Source: Marixanthomonas spongiae | GTDB lineage: Bacteria > Bacteroidota > Bacteroidia > Flavobacteriales > Flavobacteriaceae | Assembly: GCF_003095375.1 (NCBI RefSeq) | Contig: NZ_QEHR01000002.1 | Span: 394,273-458,272 of the forward strand | Length of the DNA: 64,000 nt | Direction of reading: 5' to 3' | Shown: piece by piece, positions 36,937 to 46,835 of the stretch | Numbering within the stretch: position 1 is the stretch's first letter | Layout of the letters: each line of letters starts with the position of its first letter | Translations under genes and position numbers: made by a program | The notes under the pieces: generated by a model | What the model saw: only the letters and a program-made list of their open reading frames with translations | Told to the model about the DNA's origin: nothing | Database searches by the model: none

Positions 36937-38589
36937 GTGATCACGAGCCTCTCCATAAAAAATTATGCCTTAATAGATGACATCCGTATGGATTTTAAGG
37001 ACGGGCTAACCATCATCACGGGCGAAACCGGTGCGGGAAAGTCCATTTTGTTGGGTGCCTTGGCCTTGGTGTTGGGCAAACGGGCCGATTTGAACAGTAT
37101 GAAAGACGCTTCAAAAAAATGTGTAATCGAAGCTGAATTCGCCATTAAAAAATTTAACCTGCAACCTATTTTTGAAGAAAACGACCTCGATTATGATGCC
37201 CAAACCATCATTAGGAGGGAAATACTGCCCAGCGGCAAATCGCGTGCTTTTGTAAATGATACTCCTGTAACAGTAGCCCAATTACAGGCCTTGGGGCCGT
37301 ATTTGGTCGATATCCACAGCCAGCACGAAACATTGTCGTTGGCCCAAGAGCAGTACCAGCTGCAAGTGATCGATACGTTGGCTCAAAATACATCCCTTAA
37401 AAGCATCTATGTTCAAAAGTTAAAAGAATACCGTGCTACTGCCAATACATTGGAGACAACCAAAATTCAGAAAAGTGAAGCTTCAAAAGAACTGGATTAC
37501 AATACTTTTTTGTTTACCGAGTTGGAAGAGGCCGGTTTGGAACATATAGACCAAGAAGCTTTGGAAGAACGTTATGAAATGTTAAGCCATGCCGAAGAAA
37601 TTCAAGAAACGCTTTCAAAAACAATTCAGCTGCTTTCAGATGAACAGATAGGTACTTTGGAAACCGCCAAGGAGGCCCGTTCGGCATTGAGCCAATTGAA
37701 AAACTACGGGTCGGTTTATCAAACGTTGTGGGAACGTTTAAACAGCGTCATCATCGAGCTCGATGATTTACTTGAAGAAACCGAGCAAATTACAACATCG
37801 GTAGAGGCCGATCCCAACGAATTGCTTCAGGTCAACGAAAAACTGCAAACCCTGCACAAACTGCAGCAAAAACATCAAGTGGCGACGGTTTCAGAACTGC
37901 TGGCCATTAAAAACACCTTAGAAACGAGCATTAACGATACCAACACGCTCGACGCCCGCATTGAAGCGCTGGAAAAAGAAGTGAACGGTTTAGAAAAAGA
38001 AGTAACTGCTGTTGGGAATGACATTCACAGTTCCCGTGAGCAGGTCATTCCTAAATTACAGGAAAAACTGGAGGTTATTTTGGCGAAACTCGGATTGCCC
38101 CATGCCCGTTTTGACTTTAAGCTTTCGGCTACTGAACATTTCCGGGAAACCGGTACCGATACGCTTGAGCTATTGTTTACGGCCAACAAAGGTACCACTA
38201 AGGGCCCCATTAAAAAAGTGGCTTCGGGCGGCGAAATGAGCCGTATTATGCTGGCGGTAAAAGCGGTTTTGGCACAATACCAAACCCTACCCACCCTTAT
38301 TTTTGATGAAATAGATACCGGCGTCTCAGGAGAGATTGCCCATAAAATGGCCGAGATCATGGACGGGATGAGCCGGGGCATGCAGCTGGTGAGCATCACG
38401 CATTTGCCGCAAATCGCTTCAAAGGGTGCGCAACATATTAAGGTGTATAAAAAAGATGTGGACCAAGTAACCGAAACCCGTTTAAAAACACTGTCGCAAG
38501 AAGAGCGCATTGTGGAAATTGCACAAATGATAGGGGGGAAGAACGTTACCGATTCGGCTTTGGCCCATGCAAAGGAATTACTGAATTAA
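36937..38589 (+). CDS. recN: DNA repair protein RecN
   Basis: A 550-residue SMC-like ATPase for double-strand-break repair. Walker A is GETGAGKSILLGAL, then a long coiled coil (about 160-345), the signature GGEMSRIMLAVK and Walker B LIFDEIDTGVSG. No ATG precedes the conserved start. GTG at 36937 gives MITSLSIKNYALIDDI, matching the family; TTG at 36931 would add two residues. Confidence 0.96.
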   Translation: MITSLSIKNYALIDDIRMDFKDGLTIITGETGAGKSILLGALALVLGKRADLNSMKDASKKCVIEAEFAIKKFNLQPIFEENDLDYDAQTIIRREILPSGKSRAFVNDTPVTVAQLQALGPYLVDIHSQHETLSLAQEQYQLQVIDTLAQNTSLKSIYVQKLKEYRATANTLETTKIQKSEASKELDYNTFLFTELEEAGLEHIDQEALEERYEMLSHAEEIQETLSKTIQLLSDEQIGTLETAKEARSALSQLKNYGSVYQTLWERLNSVIIELDDLLEETEQITTSVEADPNELLQVNEKLQTLHKLQQKHQVATVSELLAIKNTLETSINDTNTLDARIEALEKEVNGLEKEVTAVGNDIHSSREQVIPKLQEKLEVILAKLGLPHARFDFKLSATEHFRETGTDTLELLFTANKGTTKGPIKKVASGGEMSRIMLAVKAVLAQYQTLPTLIFDEIDTGVSGEIAHKMAEIMDGMSRGMQLVSITHLPQIASKGAQHIKVYKKDVDQVTETRLKTLSQEERIVEIAQMIGGKNVTDSALAHAKELLN

Positions 38590-38666
38590 AACCGTATCTT
38601 TACGGAATGAAGATTAGCCATTCTATATTTAGCTTAAAACTCATAAACCCATAAACTAAAAAAAAT

Positions 38667-39482
38667 ATGTCATATAATTTACTGAAAGGAAAACGGGGGA
38701 TCATTTTTGGTGCCTTGGACGAACATTCCATTGCTTGGAAAACCGCAGAGCGCGTTCACGAAGAAGGCGGGAAATTTGTATTGACCAATGCGCCCATAGC
38801 CTTGCGCATGGGGCAGATAAACGAGTTGGCAGAAAAAACAAATGCTGAAATCATCCCAGCCGATGCTACCAAAATGGAAGATTTGGAAAACCTGGTTGAA
38901 AAAGCCACCGAAATCTTGGGCGGCAAGCTTGACTTTGTATTGCACTCCATTGGGATGTCGGTAAACGTTAGAAAAGGCAAACATTATACCGAGCAAAATT
39001 ACGATTGGACCCATAAAGGCTGGGACGTTTCTGCGGTTTCTTTTCATAAGACAATGAACGTATTATATAATAAAGATGCGATGAACGAATGGGGAAGTAT
39101 TGTAGCCTTGACCTATATGGCCGCCCAGCGTGTATTTCCGGATTATAACGATATGGCCGATAACAAAGCATATCTGGAATCCATAGCGCGTAGTTTTGGA
39201 TATTTCTTCGGAAGGGATAAAAAAGTACGGGTCAATACCATTTCGCAATCGCCAACGCCCACTACGGCAGGGAAAGGCGTAAAAGGTTTTGGTGGTTTTA
39301 TATCGTATGCCGATAAAATGTCACCCTTAGGCAACGCAACAGCAATAGACTGTGCCAATTATACCATTACGTTATTTAGTGATTTGACCAAGCGGGTAAC
39401 CCTTCAGAATTTATACAATGACGGCGGCTTTTCTAATGTTGGCGTTAGTGATGGGGTGATAGAAGCCTTTGAGGAAGAATAA
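38667..39482 (+). CDS. fabI: Enoyl-[acyl-carrier-protein] reductase
   Basis: A 271-residue SDR enzyme that completes each round of fatty-acid elongation. It has the FabI-type N-terminal GIIFGALDEHSIAWKTA, the HSIGMS segment and the active-site Tyr-x6-Lys in DYNDMADNK, where FabI has a Tyr in a similar place. Length is normal. It has a separate leader from recN and is followed by a terminator. It is the last gene of the housekeeping run. Confidence 0.95.
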   Translation: MSYNLLKGKRGIIFGALDEHSIAWKTAERVHEEGGKFVLTNAPIALRMGQINELAEKTNAEIIPADATKMEDLENLVEKATEILGGKLDFVLHSIGMSVNVRKGKHYTEQNYDWTHKGWDVSAVSFHKTMNVLYNKDAMNEWGSIVALTYMAAQRVFPDYNDMADNKAYLESIARSFGYFFGRDKKVRVNTISQSPTPTTAGKGVKGFGGFISYADKMSPLGNATAIDCANYTITLFSDLTKRVTLQNLYNDGGFSNVGVSDGVIEAFEEE

Positions 39483-39510
39483 AAAAAACTAAATACTATT
39501 TTTTTAACAA

Positions 39511-39537
39511 AAAGATCCGTGGTTACGGGTCTTTTTT
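39511..39537 (+). terminator. Intrinsic terminator after fabI
   Basis: AAAGATCCGT and ACGGGTCTTT pair around GGTT, followed by a long T-run, about 30 bases after the fabI stop. Confidence 0.88.
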
Positions 39538-39612
39538 TTTGTTAAAAAATCAATTATTTTCCTTAAAAGGCATTATTTTAACGTTAAAATGTTTGATTTT
39601 AAGGTTTATTTT

Positions 39613-39640
39613 AAATACTTTTAGGTTAATATTAACTAAA
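39613..39640 (+). promoter_or_regulatory. Shared upstream element, copy 1
   Basis: A 28-base block identical at 25 of 28 positions to 42256-42283. It holds TACTTTTA (a -7-like box) and the palindrome GTTAATATTAAC (39625-39636). It ends 12 bases before the start of the fibre-like gene. Confidence 0.65.
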
Positions 39641-39652
39641 ACATTACTAATT

Positions 39653-40213
39653 ATGAAAAATTTTTTAATAATTATTAGCTTCTTTTTTGTGAATTCAATC
39701 ATGTACTCACAACCTGTTCCGACTGATTGGAGTTTAAACGGTAATAGTGTAAGTTCTTCTAGCTTTATTGGAACCATTAATGATAAAGACTTAGTTTTTA
39801 AAAGAAAAAATGTTACTGCTTTTAGAGTTAAAGAAGACAATAAAGTTTTAATAGGTAACCTTTCTACAACAGGTAGTATAAATGCAACCCCAGGTGATTA
39901 TAAACTTTACGTAGCAGATGGTATTTTAACAGAGAAACTAAAAATAGCATTAAGCAGTAGTGATGATTGGGCAGATTATGTTTTTGAAAACAATTATAGA
40001 TTACGTTCTCTGTCTGAACTCGAAAAATACATAAAAAAGAATAAACACTTGCCAGGAGTTCCTTCTGCAAAAAAATTAGAAAAAGAAGGGATAGATGTTG
40101 GTAAAATGCAAGCTAAACAAATGGAAAAAATAGAAGAACTTACCTTGTATGTAATTTCTCTTAAAAAAGAAATAGAAGTATTAAAATCAAAACTTGATAA
40201 CGATGAAAAATAA
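39653..40213 (+). CDS. Secreted protein with tail-fibre-like C-terminal module
   Basis: A 186-residue protein with a signal peptide (1-20). The C-terminal half carries a module I recognise from many Bacteroidota secreted and fibre-like proteins: WADYVFENNYRLRSLSELE, IKKNKHLPGVPSA, then a coiled coil starting GKMQAKQMEKIEELTLY. An upstream in-frame start (39539) would place the signal peptide internally, so I chose 39653. It overlaps the subtilase by 11 bases. Base composition is visibly AT-richer than in neighbours. Confidence 0.8.
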   Translation: MKNFLIIISFFFVNSIMYSQPVPTDWSLNGNSVSSSSFIGTINDKDLVFKRKNVTAFRVKEDNKVLIGNLSTTGSINATPGDYKLYVADGILTEKLKIALSSSDDWADYVFENNYRLRSLSELEKYIKKNKHLPGVPSAKKLEKEGIDVGKMQAKQMEKIEELTLYVISLKKEIEVLKSKLDNDEK

Positions 40214-42131
40214 AATATTGCAATTATTATTACTTTTTATTGTTTTTCAATTTTCAAATGCTCAGGAAAGGGTGCGTTATCTTTTGGAAATTCCAAATAA
40301 AGCATATGTGCCAGAAGTTGTATCAGAAAATGACGGAGTGCTTGAGTTGAGATTAAGAGGTAATATAGAAAGTAACCAGCGTATAAATACTGTATTAAGT
40401 TCTTTTACTGTTTATGAATTTAAAGAGCTTTTACCAGGTACACAAAACTCTTTTTTAAAAAATAAGTATGTACTTGACTTAGACAACAATGATGATATAG
40501 GGAATTTGACTAATCAGTATTCAAGTTATTACCCTTCATATTTTATTGAAGAAGATTATGAACCTCTTGATATCCCAATAAATCCGATACAATATACTCC
40601 GAATGATTGGGAGAACCCCGATTTAACAGATAATATAAAAATTTCTAATTATGATGATTATGAACAGAATGATCTAAGAATGATTGGAGCACGGTTAGCT
40701 TGGGAAATTACAAAAGGAGAGCCTTCGGTAATTATTGGTGTCGCAGATCAAGGTTTTGATATAGAACACGAAGATTTTGAAACAGAGTTTGTTGGTGGGG
40801 TATCAGATTATGATGACCAATATGGGCCACATGGTAATTATGTTGCTGGTTTTGCTTCCGCAGCTACTGATAATGATTTAGGAGTTTCTTCGATTGGCTT
40901 TAATACTAAACTAATTGGTGCAAAAGGGGGTAGTGTTAGTAACCTCCTTCTTTTAGCTCAATATGATCCCAAACCTAAAGTTGTAAACCTTAGCTTTGGG
41001 TTAGATTCTTCCTATAATCAAAACATACAAGATATGGTAAATGCCATTGATTCTTTGGATGTTACGGTTGTAATAGCTGGAGGTAATGGGGAGGGGTCAG
41101 GGTCTGGTGATCCAAGCACCTATTACTGGCCTGCTTCCTATAAAAATGTTATTGCTGTATCTACGGTTGGAAACAAAAACGAGATAAATAGCACAATAAT
41201 ACCTTACGATAACTGGAAGGATGTTCATAGTTGCTATCACAAAGATAATGGCGTTGTTCAGTCTCATCAACATAACGATTCAATCGATATTGTTGTACCT
41301 GCCTACTATCCGTCACCTGTATTATGGAGAGATGCTGACCATACTGATCCTTGGAAAGATGATTACAGGAGAACGGGTTTTGGTGGTACTTCTTTGTCTG
41401 CACCCATAGTTGCAGGAACAATAGGTTTGATGCATTCAGTAAATTACTGTTTAAAACCGCGGGAGGTAGAGACAATTCTTAAATTAACAGCAGTAAAAGT
41501 AGATACTATTCCAGAAAACCTACCTTATTATGGTAAATTAGGAGCGGGCAGGTTAGATGCCTATCAGGCTGTTAAAATGGCTCGTGATATGAAATCTGAT
41601 TTTGGGACAGTGACTGTATCTGACAGAATTTTGTATAGACCTTGGTTTTATAAATTGGAGACTGCACCTTATGTTATTAAAATGGCAAATAATACAATAA
41701 CTGATAGTGCTAAAATTAAATTTAGAGCAAGAGCGGCTATGGAAATTGTGAGTGGACTTTATCAACCAGAAGGAGGGTATATTGACTTGCAAATTAATCC
41801 AAATTTAACATCATGTGAGGTGCCAACAACTACAACTCCCTCTAAGGTAGGTAACATTAAAGAAGACAATCCAAATGATTATAAAGAATTCTATTTTGTA
41901 ACTCCTACATTGGTTGACAGTGAAGTTATTGTTAAATCAGAACCTTTTAACCCAAATTTAAAAACAATAAGAGTTTATGATTTTTATAATCAATTAGTGT
42001 ACAAAAAGAGTAGTACAAAAAAATCAGAAACGCAATTGAATCTTACAAACTTAAAACCTGGTATATATATAATTAAATTATACAATAATAATAACGAGAC
42101 TATATATTCTACCAAAATTGTAAAAAAATAA
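40203..42131 (+). CDS. S8-family (subtilisin-like) peptidase with T9SS sorting domain
   Basis: A 642-residue secreted protease with a signal peptide (1-20). A prodomain-like region precedes the S8 domain, which carries Asp182 (IGVADQGFD), His210 (GPHGNYVAG), oxyanion Asn295 (IAGGNGEGS) and Ser397 (GFGGTSLSAP). The usual HGT is HGN here. A T9SS type A domain ends the protein (NLKPGIYIIKLYN). It overlaps the preceding gene by 11 bases. Codon use favours AAA, AAT, TTA and AT-ending triplets more than in neighbours. Confidence 0.92.
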   Translation: MKNKILQLLLLFIVFQFSNAQERVRYLLEIPNKAYVPEVVSENDGVLELRLRGNIESNQRINTVLSSFTVYEFKELLPGTQNSFLKNKYVLDLDNNDDIGNLTNQYSSYYPSYFIEEDYEPLDIPINPIQYTPNDWENPDLTDNIKISNYDDYEQNDLRMIGARLAWEITKGEPSVIIGVADQGFDIEHEDFETEFVGGVSDYDDQYGPHGNYVAGFASAATDNDLGVSSIGFNTKLIGAKGGSVSNLLLLAQYDPKPKVVNLSFGLDSSYNQNIQDMVNAIDSLDVTVVIAGGNGEGSGSGDPSTYYWPASYKNVIAVSTVGNKNEINSTIIPYDNWKDVHSCYHKDNGVVQSHQHNDSIDIVVPAYYPSPVLWRDADHTDPWKDDYRRTGFGGTSLSAPIVAGTIGLMHSVNYCLKPREVETILKLTAVKVDTIPENLPYYGKLGAGRLDAYQAVKMARDMKSDFGTVTVSDRILYRPWFYKLETAPYVIKMANNTITDSAKIKFRARAAMEIVSGLYQPEGGYIDLQINPNLTSCEVPTTTTPSKVGNIKEDNPNDYKEFYFVTPTLVDSEVIVKSEPFNPNLKTIRVYDFYNQLVYKKSSTKKSETQLNLTNLKPGIYIIKLYNNNNETIYSTKIVKK

Positions 42132-42156
42132 ATTCACTTAAACCTTATTTAAGAAC

Positions 42157-42183
42157 AAAGCTGCCTTTATAGGTAGCTTTTTT
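42157..42183 (+). terminator. Intrinsic terminator after the subtilase
   Basis: AAAGCTGCC and GGTAGCTTT (one G-T pair) around TTTATA, then T-run. Confidence 0.85.
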
Positions 42184-42255
42184 CTTAAAACACGAGTGAT
42201 CTTTTGTTTAGTTATTGTTTTTACTGCTAATTCTTTTGTCTTTCAGGTTTTTTTT

Positions 42256-42283
42256 AGATACTTTTAAGCTAATATTAACTAAA
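42256..42283 (+). promoter_or_regulatory. Shared upstream element, copy 2
   Basis: Matches 39613-39640 at 25 of 28 positions (TACTTTTA, TAATATTAACTAAA kept; the palindrome has one change). It ends 14 bases before the start of the 1149-residue gene. Confidence 0.65.
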
Positions 42284-42297
42284 TTCTAATTTTAATT

Positions 42298-45200
42298 ATG
42301 AGAAAAATTACATTATTGTTCTTTGTCTTCTGTGGTATTGTTGCTACAATGGAGGCACAGTTTACGCAGCCCAACGCTTCAATTTATGGAGCAAGGAGTG
42401 CTGGAGCAGAAATTAGACAACAACCAACCGCCTCAATTGAAGAACTGTTGGCAAGACTCCACAGTGGGGAAAATAAAGCCGGAATAGACAACCAACAATT
42501 TACACCTAATGAAAAACAGGTGTTACAGGCCTATCTTAGAGGTCAAAATGTTGGTAATAAAGCACCACAAGCAACGCTTCTTGAAGAAGGATTTGATGAT
42601 ATCACCACCTTGCCAGGAGTGGGGTATAGCTTTGTAAATGCAAGTGATGCGATAGGAGCAACCGATTGGTTTCAAGGGAATGAAACGGTTTTTCCATCAC
42701 AAACAGGAGCACCTACGGCATACATTGGTGCCAACTTTAACAATACAGCAGGTTCTGTGATAAACAACTTTATGATTACCCCTGTATTGAACTTGGAGAA
42801 TGGAGATGAAATTAAATTTTGGACCCGTACAACCACAGGCAGTACGTTTCCAGATAGATTGGAAGTCCGTTTAGACCCAACAGGTGCAGATACAGATCCT
42901 ACTGGACCTGCCGATGTAGGTTCTTACACCGAGTTATTGCTCGAGATAAACCCTACATTGGTAACTGGAGTTTATCCTGATGTATGGACAGAATTTACAG
43001 TAACCGTATCAGGACTTACTGGTGCAACAGACACCAGGGTTGCCTTTAGGTATTGGGTTACCGATGCCGGCCCTGCTGGAAACAATTCAGATTATATTGG
43101 TATTGATACGTTATCTATTGAAGAAGCCGGTGGCGGAGGCGGTGGCGTTTCTACAGTTTATGCTAAAGATGGAACAGCAATATGTACTGGAGGTGACTTT
43201 GGATCATTCCCTTTAGATGGTCCTTATAATTTAAACACAGTTAATAATGATCCTGCAGCTAACTTTGCTGGAGATTTTGATGGTTCAGGTACGTTATATA
43301 CCATGGATAACGATAATTTAACGTTATTAACTATCGACCCAGCTACAGGTATTTCAACAACAGTGGGACCACTTACAAATATTGTAGCAGGTCATGGTAC
43401 AAGAGGATTGGCTTGGAATGAAGCCAATAGTACGATGTACCTACTTAGTGGTTTAGGTGATGATGTTACATTATACACTGTAGATTTATCAAGTGGAACC
43501 TTAACTGAAATAGGCACTACTACTATAGCAGGATTTATAGGAATATGGTTGGCTATTGATAACGATGGTAATGCCTACATGGCAGATATAGGGTTGGATA
43601 ATTTATACTCTATGGATCTTGCTACAGGAACAGCAACTGAAATAGGACCGCTCGGAATTGATATTAGCTTTGCACAAGATGCAGATTTTGATCCTGATAC
43701 CGGTATTCTTTATATGGGAGCATATATTGGAGGTGGTGTAAATCAATGGGCTTCTGTTGATACTGCAACTGGAGCAGCAACTGGGTTAGGTCCTGTAAAT
43801 GCAGATTGCGCTGAGTTAACCATTGTCGCTATCGAAGGTGGGGGCACAGTGCCACCGCCACCAAATTGTACCAGTACAACTTACGATTCTACAGCCGTAC
43901 CGTTTGATATTGATGGAGCTGATACTTCAACAACAGATTGTACCAACGCACCAAATGAAATTCCAATCACAGTAACAGATAATGGAACCATAGGTGATGG
44001 CGCAACTTTAGAAAATATAACCATTGATATTGCGCATACTTTTTCATCAGATCTTGATATTTCATTGATTTCACCTGCTGGTACCGAATTGATAATCGCT
44101 CAAGATTTAGGTGGAAGCACCGAAGATGCCTATAATGGTACAATGTTTGAAGACGGCGGGGCAGATATTTCAGGAGCAACTGCTCCATTTGGTGTAGGTC
44201 CTTATATGGCCGTTGGAGGTGCATTTGCTGATGCATTTGATGGTGAAAGTATTTCAGGTGACTGGATATTAAAAGTTTGTGACGATGCCAGTGGCGATAC
44301 TGGTACGGTATTGCAATTCTCTATGTCTATTTGTGTGCCACCAACCAACGATGAATGTGAAAACGCTTATGCGCTTTCTTGTGGTGACACGTATATAGGA
44401 GAAACAGTGAGTGATACAGATTCTGGAGGTAATGCCGCACCAGATGAGTTTTTCTCATATACTGGAAGTGGCGATACTGAAATAGTTACTGTTTCACTTT
44501 GTGGAAGTGGGACTGATTTTGATACGGTATTAAAGGTTTACGACTCTTGTGATTTAACTACTATTGTTGCCGAAAATGATGATTCTTGTGGATTGCAATC
44601 TGAAGTTACATTTGTTTCCGATGGTATTAGCGAATATTTGATTATGGTTGAAGGGTTCGGCAGTAATTCAGGTAACTTTGAATTGACCATTACGTGCGAA
44701 GCGCCTATTGAAAACGATTTCTGTGATGGAGCCTTGCCGATTGAATGTGGCGAAACCATTACCGGCTCTACTGTTGGCGCTACGCCTGATACCGATGCGC
44801 CGGTATGTAACGGTACAGATATAACCGCGCCCGGACTTTGGTACACCTTTACTGATGATTCAGGTTTGGTTACCGACTATACCGTTTCCTTGTGTGGTTC
44901 AGATTATGATACAAAGGTATCTGTCTTCTCAGGAGACTGCAACGCATTGGTGTGTGAAGCTGGAAATGATGATAGCTGTGGATTGCAGTCTGAAGCAACT
45001 TTCCAAGGTGATGGAAACAGTACTTATTATATTTTGGTACACGGGTTTGCAAGTAATGCAGGCGACTTTACCTTAAATGTAGATTGTCTTCCTGTGCCAC
45101 CGCCTAACGATGATATCGCAAATTCTATTGATGTTGATGAAATAGGCTTCCCTTATACCGATCCTGCCGTGGCCATGCCAGCAGCGACCACAGAAGGAGG

Positions 45201-45747
45201 GAACCCGAACAACTGTAACATTGATGGAGCAAACGGCGTTTGGTACAATTTTGTTTCTAACGGAGACGGAACGGCTACCGCAACAGTAGATTCCCCAGCA
45301 GGGGTAACCGTGGTGACCTTCTTTGAAGCACCGGATGAAAATGCTACCGAGACCGATCTTACCTTAGTGGATCAAGGTACCAACCAATGTTTGCCAAGCA
45401 CTTCTACAACCATAAATACTACAGCAGGCCAAGCCTACTATGTGTTTGTGGTGAACACAGAAGGCACGACCGATATTACCATCGATGGAACCAATTTAGG
45501 AACCGAAGAGAATACCATTGAAGGGTTCTCCTACCATCCTAACCCGGCAGATGATGTACTGTCCTTAAACGCAATGGACAATATCGAAAATGTGGCTATT
45601 TACACTATTTTAGGTCAAAAGGTAATAGACCGACCTATTGATAATGTAACCGCAGACCTGGACATTTCATCTTTGAGTACAGGAACGTACTTGATGAAAG
45701 TTTCTGTAAACGGAGAAATAGGAACCTTTAAGTTAATTAAAAGATAA
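42298..45747 (+). CDS. Large multidomain secreted adhesin-like protein with T9SS sorting domain
   Basis: A 1149-residue protein with a signal peptide (1-20). An N-terminal MAM/choice-of-anchor-J-like domain (about 90-275) follows, then a propeller-like region (about 285-520, repeats of TLYTMDNDNLTLL type), a proprotein-convertase P-domain (about 560-680, ending GDWILKVCDDASGDTG), and two pre-peptidase-C-terminal-like repeats, each ending in an NDDSCGLQSE block (about 765 and 895). A third related domain and the T9SS type A domain (from about 1075) follow. It is rich in Asp, Thr, Gly and Cys. No protease domain is seen. It probably binds surfaces or glycans. Confidence 0.9.
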   Translation: MRKITLLFFVFCGIVATMEAQFTQPNASIYGARSAGAEIRQQPTASIEELLARLHSGENKAGIDNQQFTPNEKQVLQAYLRGQNVGNKAPQATLLEEGFDDITTLPGVGYSFVNASDAIGATDWFQGNETVFPSQTGAPTAYIGANFNNTAGSVINNFMITPVLNLENGDEIKFWTRTTTGSTFPDRLEVRLDPTGADTDPTGPADVGSYTELLLEINPTLVTGVYPDVWTEFTVTVSGLTGATDTRVAFRYWVTDAGPAGNNSDYIGIDTLSIEEAGGGGGGVSTVYAKDGTAICTGGDFGSFPLDGPYNLNTVNNDPAANFAGDFDGSGTLYTMDNDNLTLLTIDPATGISTTVGPLTNIVAGHGTRGLAWNEANSTMYLLSGLGDDVTLYTVDLSSGTLTEIGTTTIAGFIGIWLAIDNDGNAYMADIGLDNLYSMDLATGTATEIGPLGIDISFAQDADFDPDTGILYMGAYIGGGVNQWASVDTATGAATGLGPVNADCAELTIVAIEGGGTVPPPPNCTSTTYDSTAVPFDIDGADTSTTDCTNAPNEIPITVTDNGTIGDGATLENITIDIAHTFSSDLDISLISPAGTELIIAQDLGGSTEDAYNGTMFEDGGADISGATAPFGVGPYMAVGGAFADAFDGESISGDWILKVCDDASGDTGTVLQFSMSICVPPTNDECENAYALSCGDTYIGETVSDTDSGGNAAPDEFFSYTGSGDTEIVTVSLCGSGTDFDTVLKVYDSCDLTTIVAENDDSCGLQSEVTFVSDGISEYLIMVEGFGSNSGNFELTITCEAPIENDFCDGALPIECGETITGSTVGATPDTDAPVCNGTDITAPGLWYTFTDDSGLVTDYTVSLCGSDYDTKVSVFSGDCNALVCEAGNDDSCGLQSEATFQGDGNSTYYILVHGFASNAGDFTLNVDCLPVPPPNDDIANSIDVDEIGFPYTDPAVAMPAATTEGGNPNNCNIDGANGVWYNFVSNGDGTATATVDSPAGVTVVTFFEAPDENATETDLTLVDQGTNQCLPSTSTTINTTAGQAYYVFVVNTEGTTDITIDGTNLGTEENTIEGFSYHPNPADDVLSLNAMDNIENVAIYTILGQKVIDRPIDNVTADLDISSLSTGTYLMKVSVNGEIGTFKLIKR

Positions 45748-45767
45748 CTCCTTTTCGTTTAAAGTTC

Positions 45768-45800
45768 AAAAGCCATCCTGGTAACGGGATGGCTTTTTTT
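45768..45800 (+). terminator. Intrinsic terminator after the 1149-residue gene
   Basis: AAAAGCCATCC and GGATGGCTTTT form a 10-11-bp stem followed by a T-run. It directly abuts the GT2 promoter box. Confidence 0.9.
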
Positions 45801-45807
45801 TATTCGT

Positions 45808-45815
45808 TACATTTG
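45808..45815 (+). promoter_or_regulatory. -7 box for the GT2 gene (TACATTTG)
   Basis: Matches TAnnTTTG and ends four bases before the ATG at 45820. It sits right after the upstream terminator. Confidence 0.65.
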
Positions 45816-45819
45816 CGTA

Positions 45820-46830
45820 ATGAACAGCAGTTTCTCATTTATAATTCCCGTTTACAACCGCCCGGAGGAAGTAAAAGAACTTCTGGAGAGCTTTGTGACG
45901 CTTGATTACAGCAAACCGTATGAAATTGTGATCGTAGAAGACGGCTCTTCCAGCACCAGCAAAGCGGTTGTCGATGCATTTTCAGAAACATTGAACATCG
46001 CGTATTTTTATAAGGAAAATTCTGGGCCCGGGCTTTCCCGAAATTACGGAATGCAAAGAGCCAAGGGCGATTATTTTATTATATTGGATTCAGATTGTTT
46101 GTTGCCATCGCATTATTTAGCAACTGTTGACCATTTCTTAAAAAACAATTTTTACGATTGTTATGGAGGCGCAGATGCAGCCCATGAAAGTTTTAGCAAC
46201 CTGCAAAAGGCCATCAACTATGCAATGACGTCTTTCTTTACTACAGGAGGCATACGGGGCAGTAAAAAGAGTGTGAGCAATTTTGAGCCCCGAAGCTTTA
46301 ATATGGGTATTTCAAAAAAGGCATTTATAGAAACAGGCGGCTTTGGTACGATTCATCCCGGGGAAGACCCAGACCTTTCGCAGCGCATAGCAAAAAATGG
46401 ATTCAAAACAACATTTATACCCCATGCTTACGTATATCACAAACGCCGTATTTCGTGGCAAAAATTTTATGTCCAGGTAAAAAAATTTGGTTTGGTGCGC
46501 CCCATACTCAATAAATGGCATCCACAGGCATCTAAGATCACGTTTTGGTTTCCCTTGTGCTTTGTTCTTTTTACCTTGGGGTCAATCGTGCTATCTATCG
46601 TAGTCAATTGGATGCTGTTGTTGCCTTTGATTGCTTATTTGTTATTGATCGTTATCGATTCCTCTTTGAAAAATAAAAGCCTTGCAATTGGGTTATTGTC
46701 TGTTGTGGCATTGTTTATACAATTTTTTGGATATGGCCTCGCTTTTTTAAAATCCACTTACTATATTGGTTTATTGAAGCGCGACCCAAGAAAACAGTTC
46801 CCAACATTGTTCTTTACTAAAACCCATTGA
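45820..46830 (+). CDS. Glycosyltransferase family 2
   Basis: A 336-residue GT-A enzyme. It has VYNRPEEVKELLES, VEDGSSS and the DxD-like LDSDCLL in the catalytic part, then FGTIHPGEDPDLSQRI. Two or three C-terminal transmembrane helices (about 240-315) anchor it to the inner membrane. Family members transfer sugars in glycan or lipid-linked synthesis; the acceptor is unknown. The following YbbR gene starts five bases downstream. Confidence 0.93.
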   Translation: MNSSFSFIIPVYNRPEEVKELLESFVTLDYSKPYEIVIVEDGSSSTSKAVVDAFSETLNIAYFYKENSGPGLSRNYGMQRAKGDYFIILDSDCLLPSHYLATVDHFLKNNFYDCYGGADAAHESFSNLQKAINYAMTSFFTTGGIRGSKKSVSNFEPRSFNMGISKKAFIETGGFGTIHPGEDPDLSQRIAKNGFKTTFIPHAYVYHKRRISWQKFYVQVKKFGLVRPILNKWHPQASKITFWFPLCFVLFTLGSIVLSIVVNWMLLLPLIAYLLLIVIDSSLKNKSLAIGLLSVVALFIQFFGYGLAFLKSTYYIGLLKRDPRKQFPTLFFTKTH

Positions 46831-46835
46831 CATCG

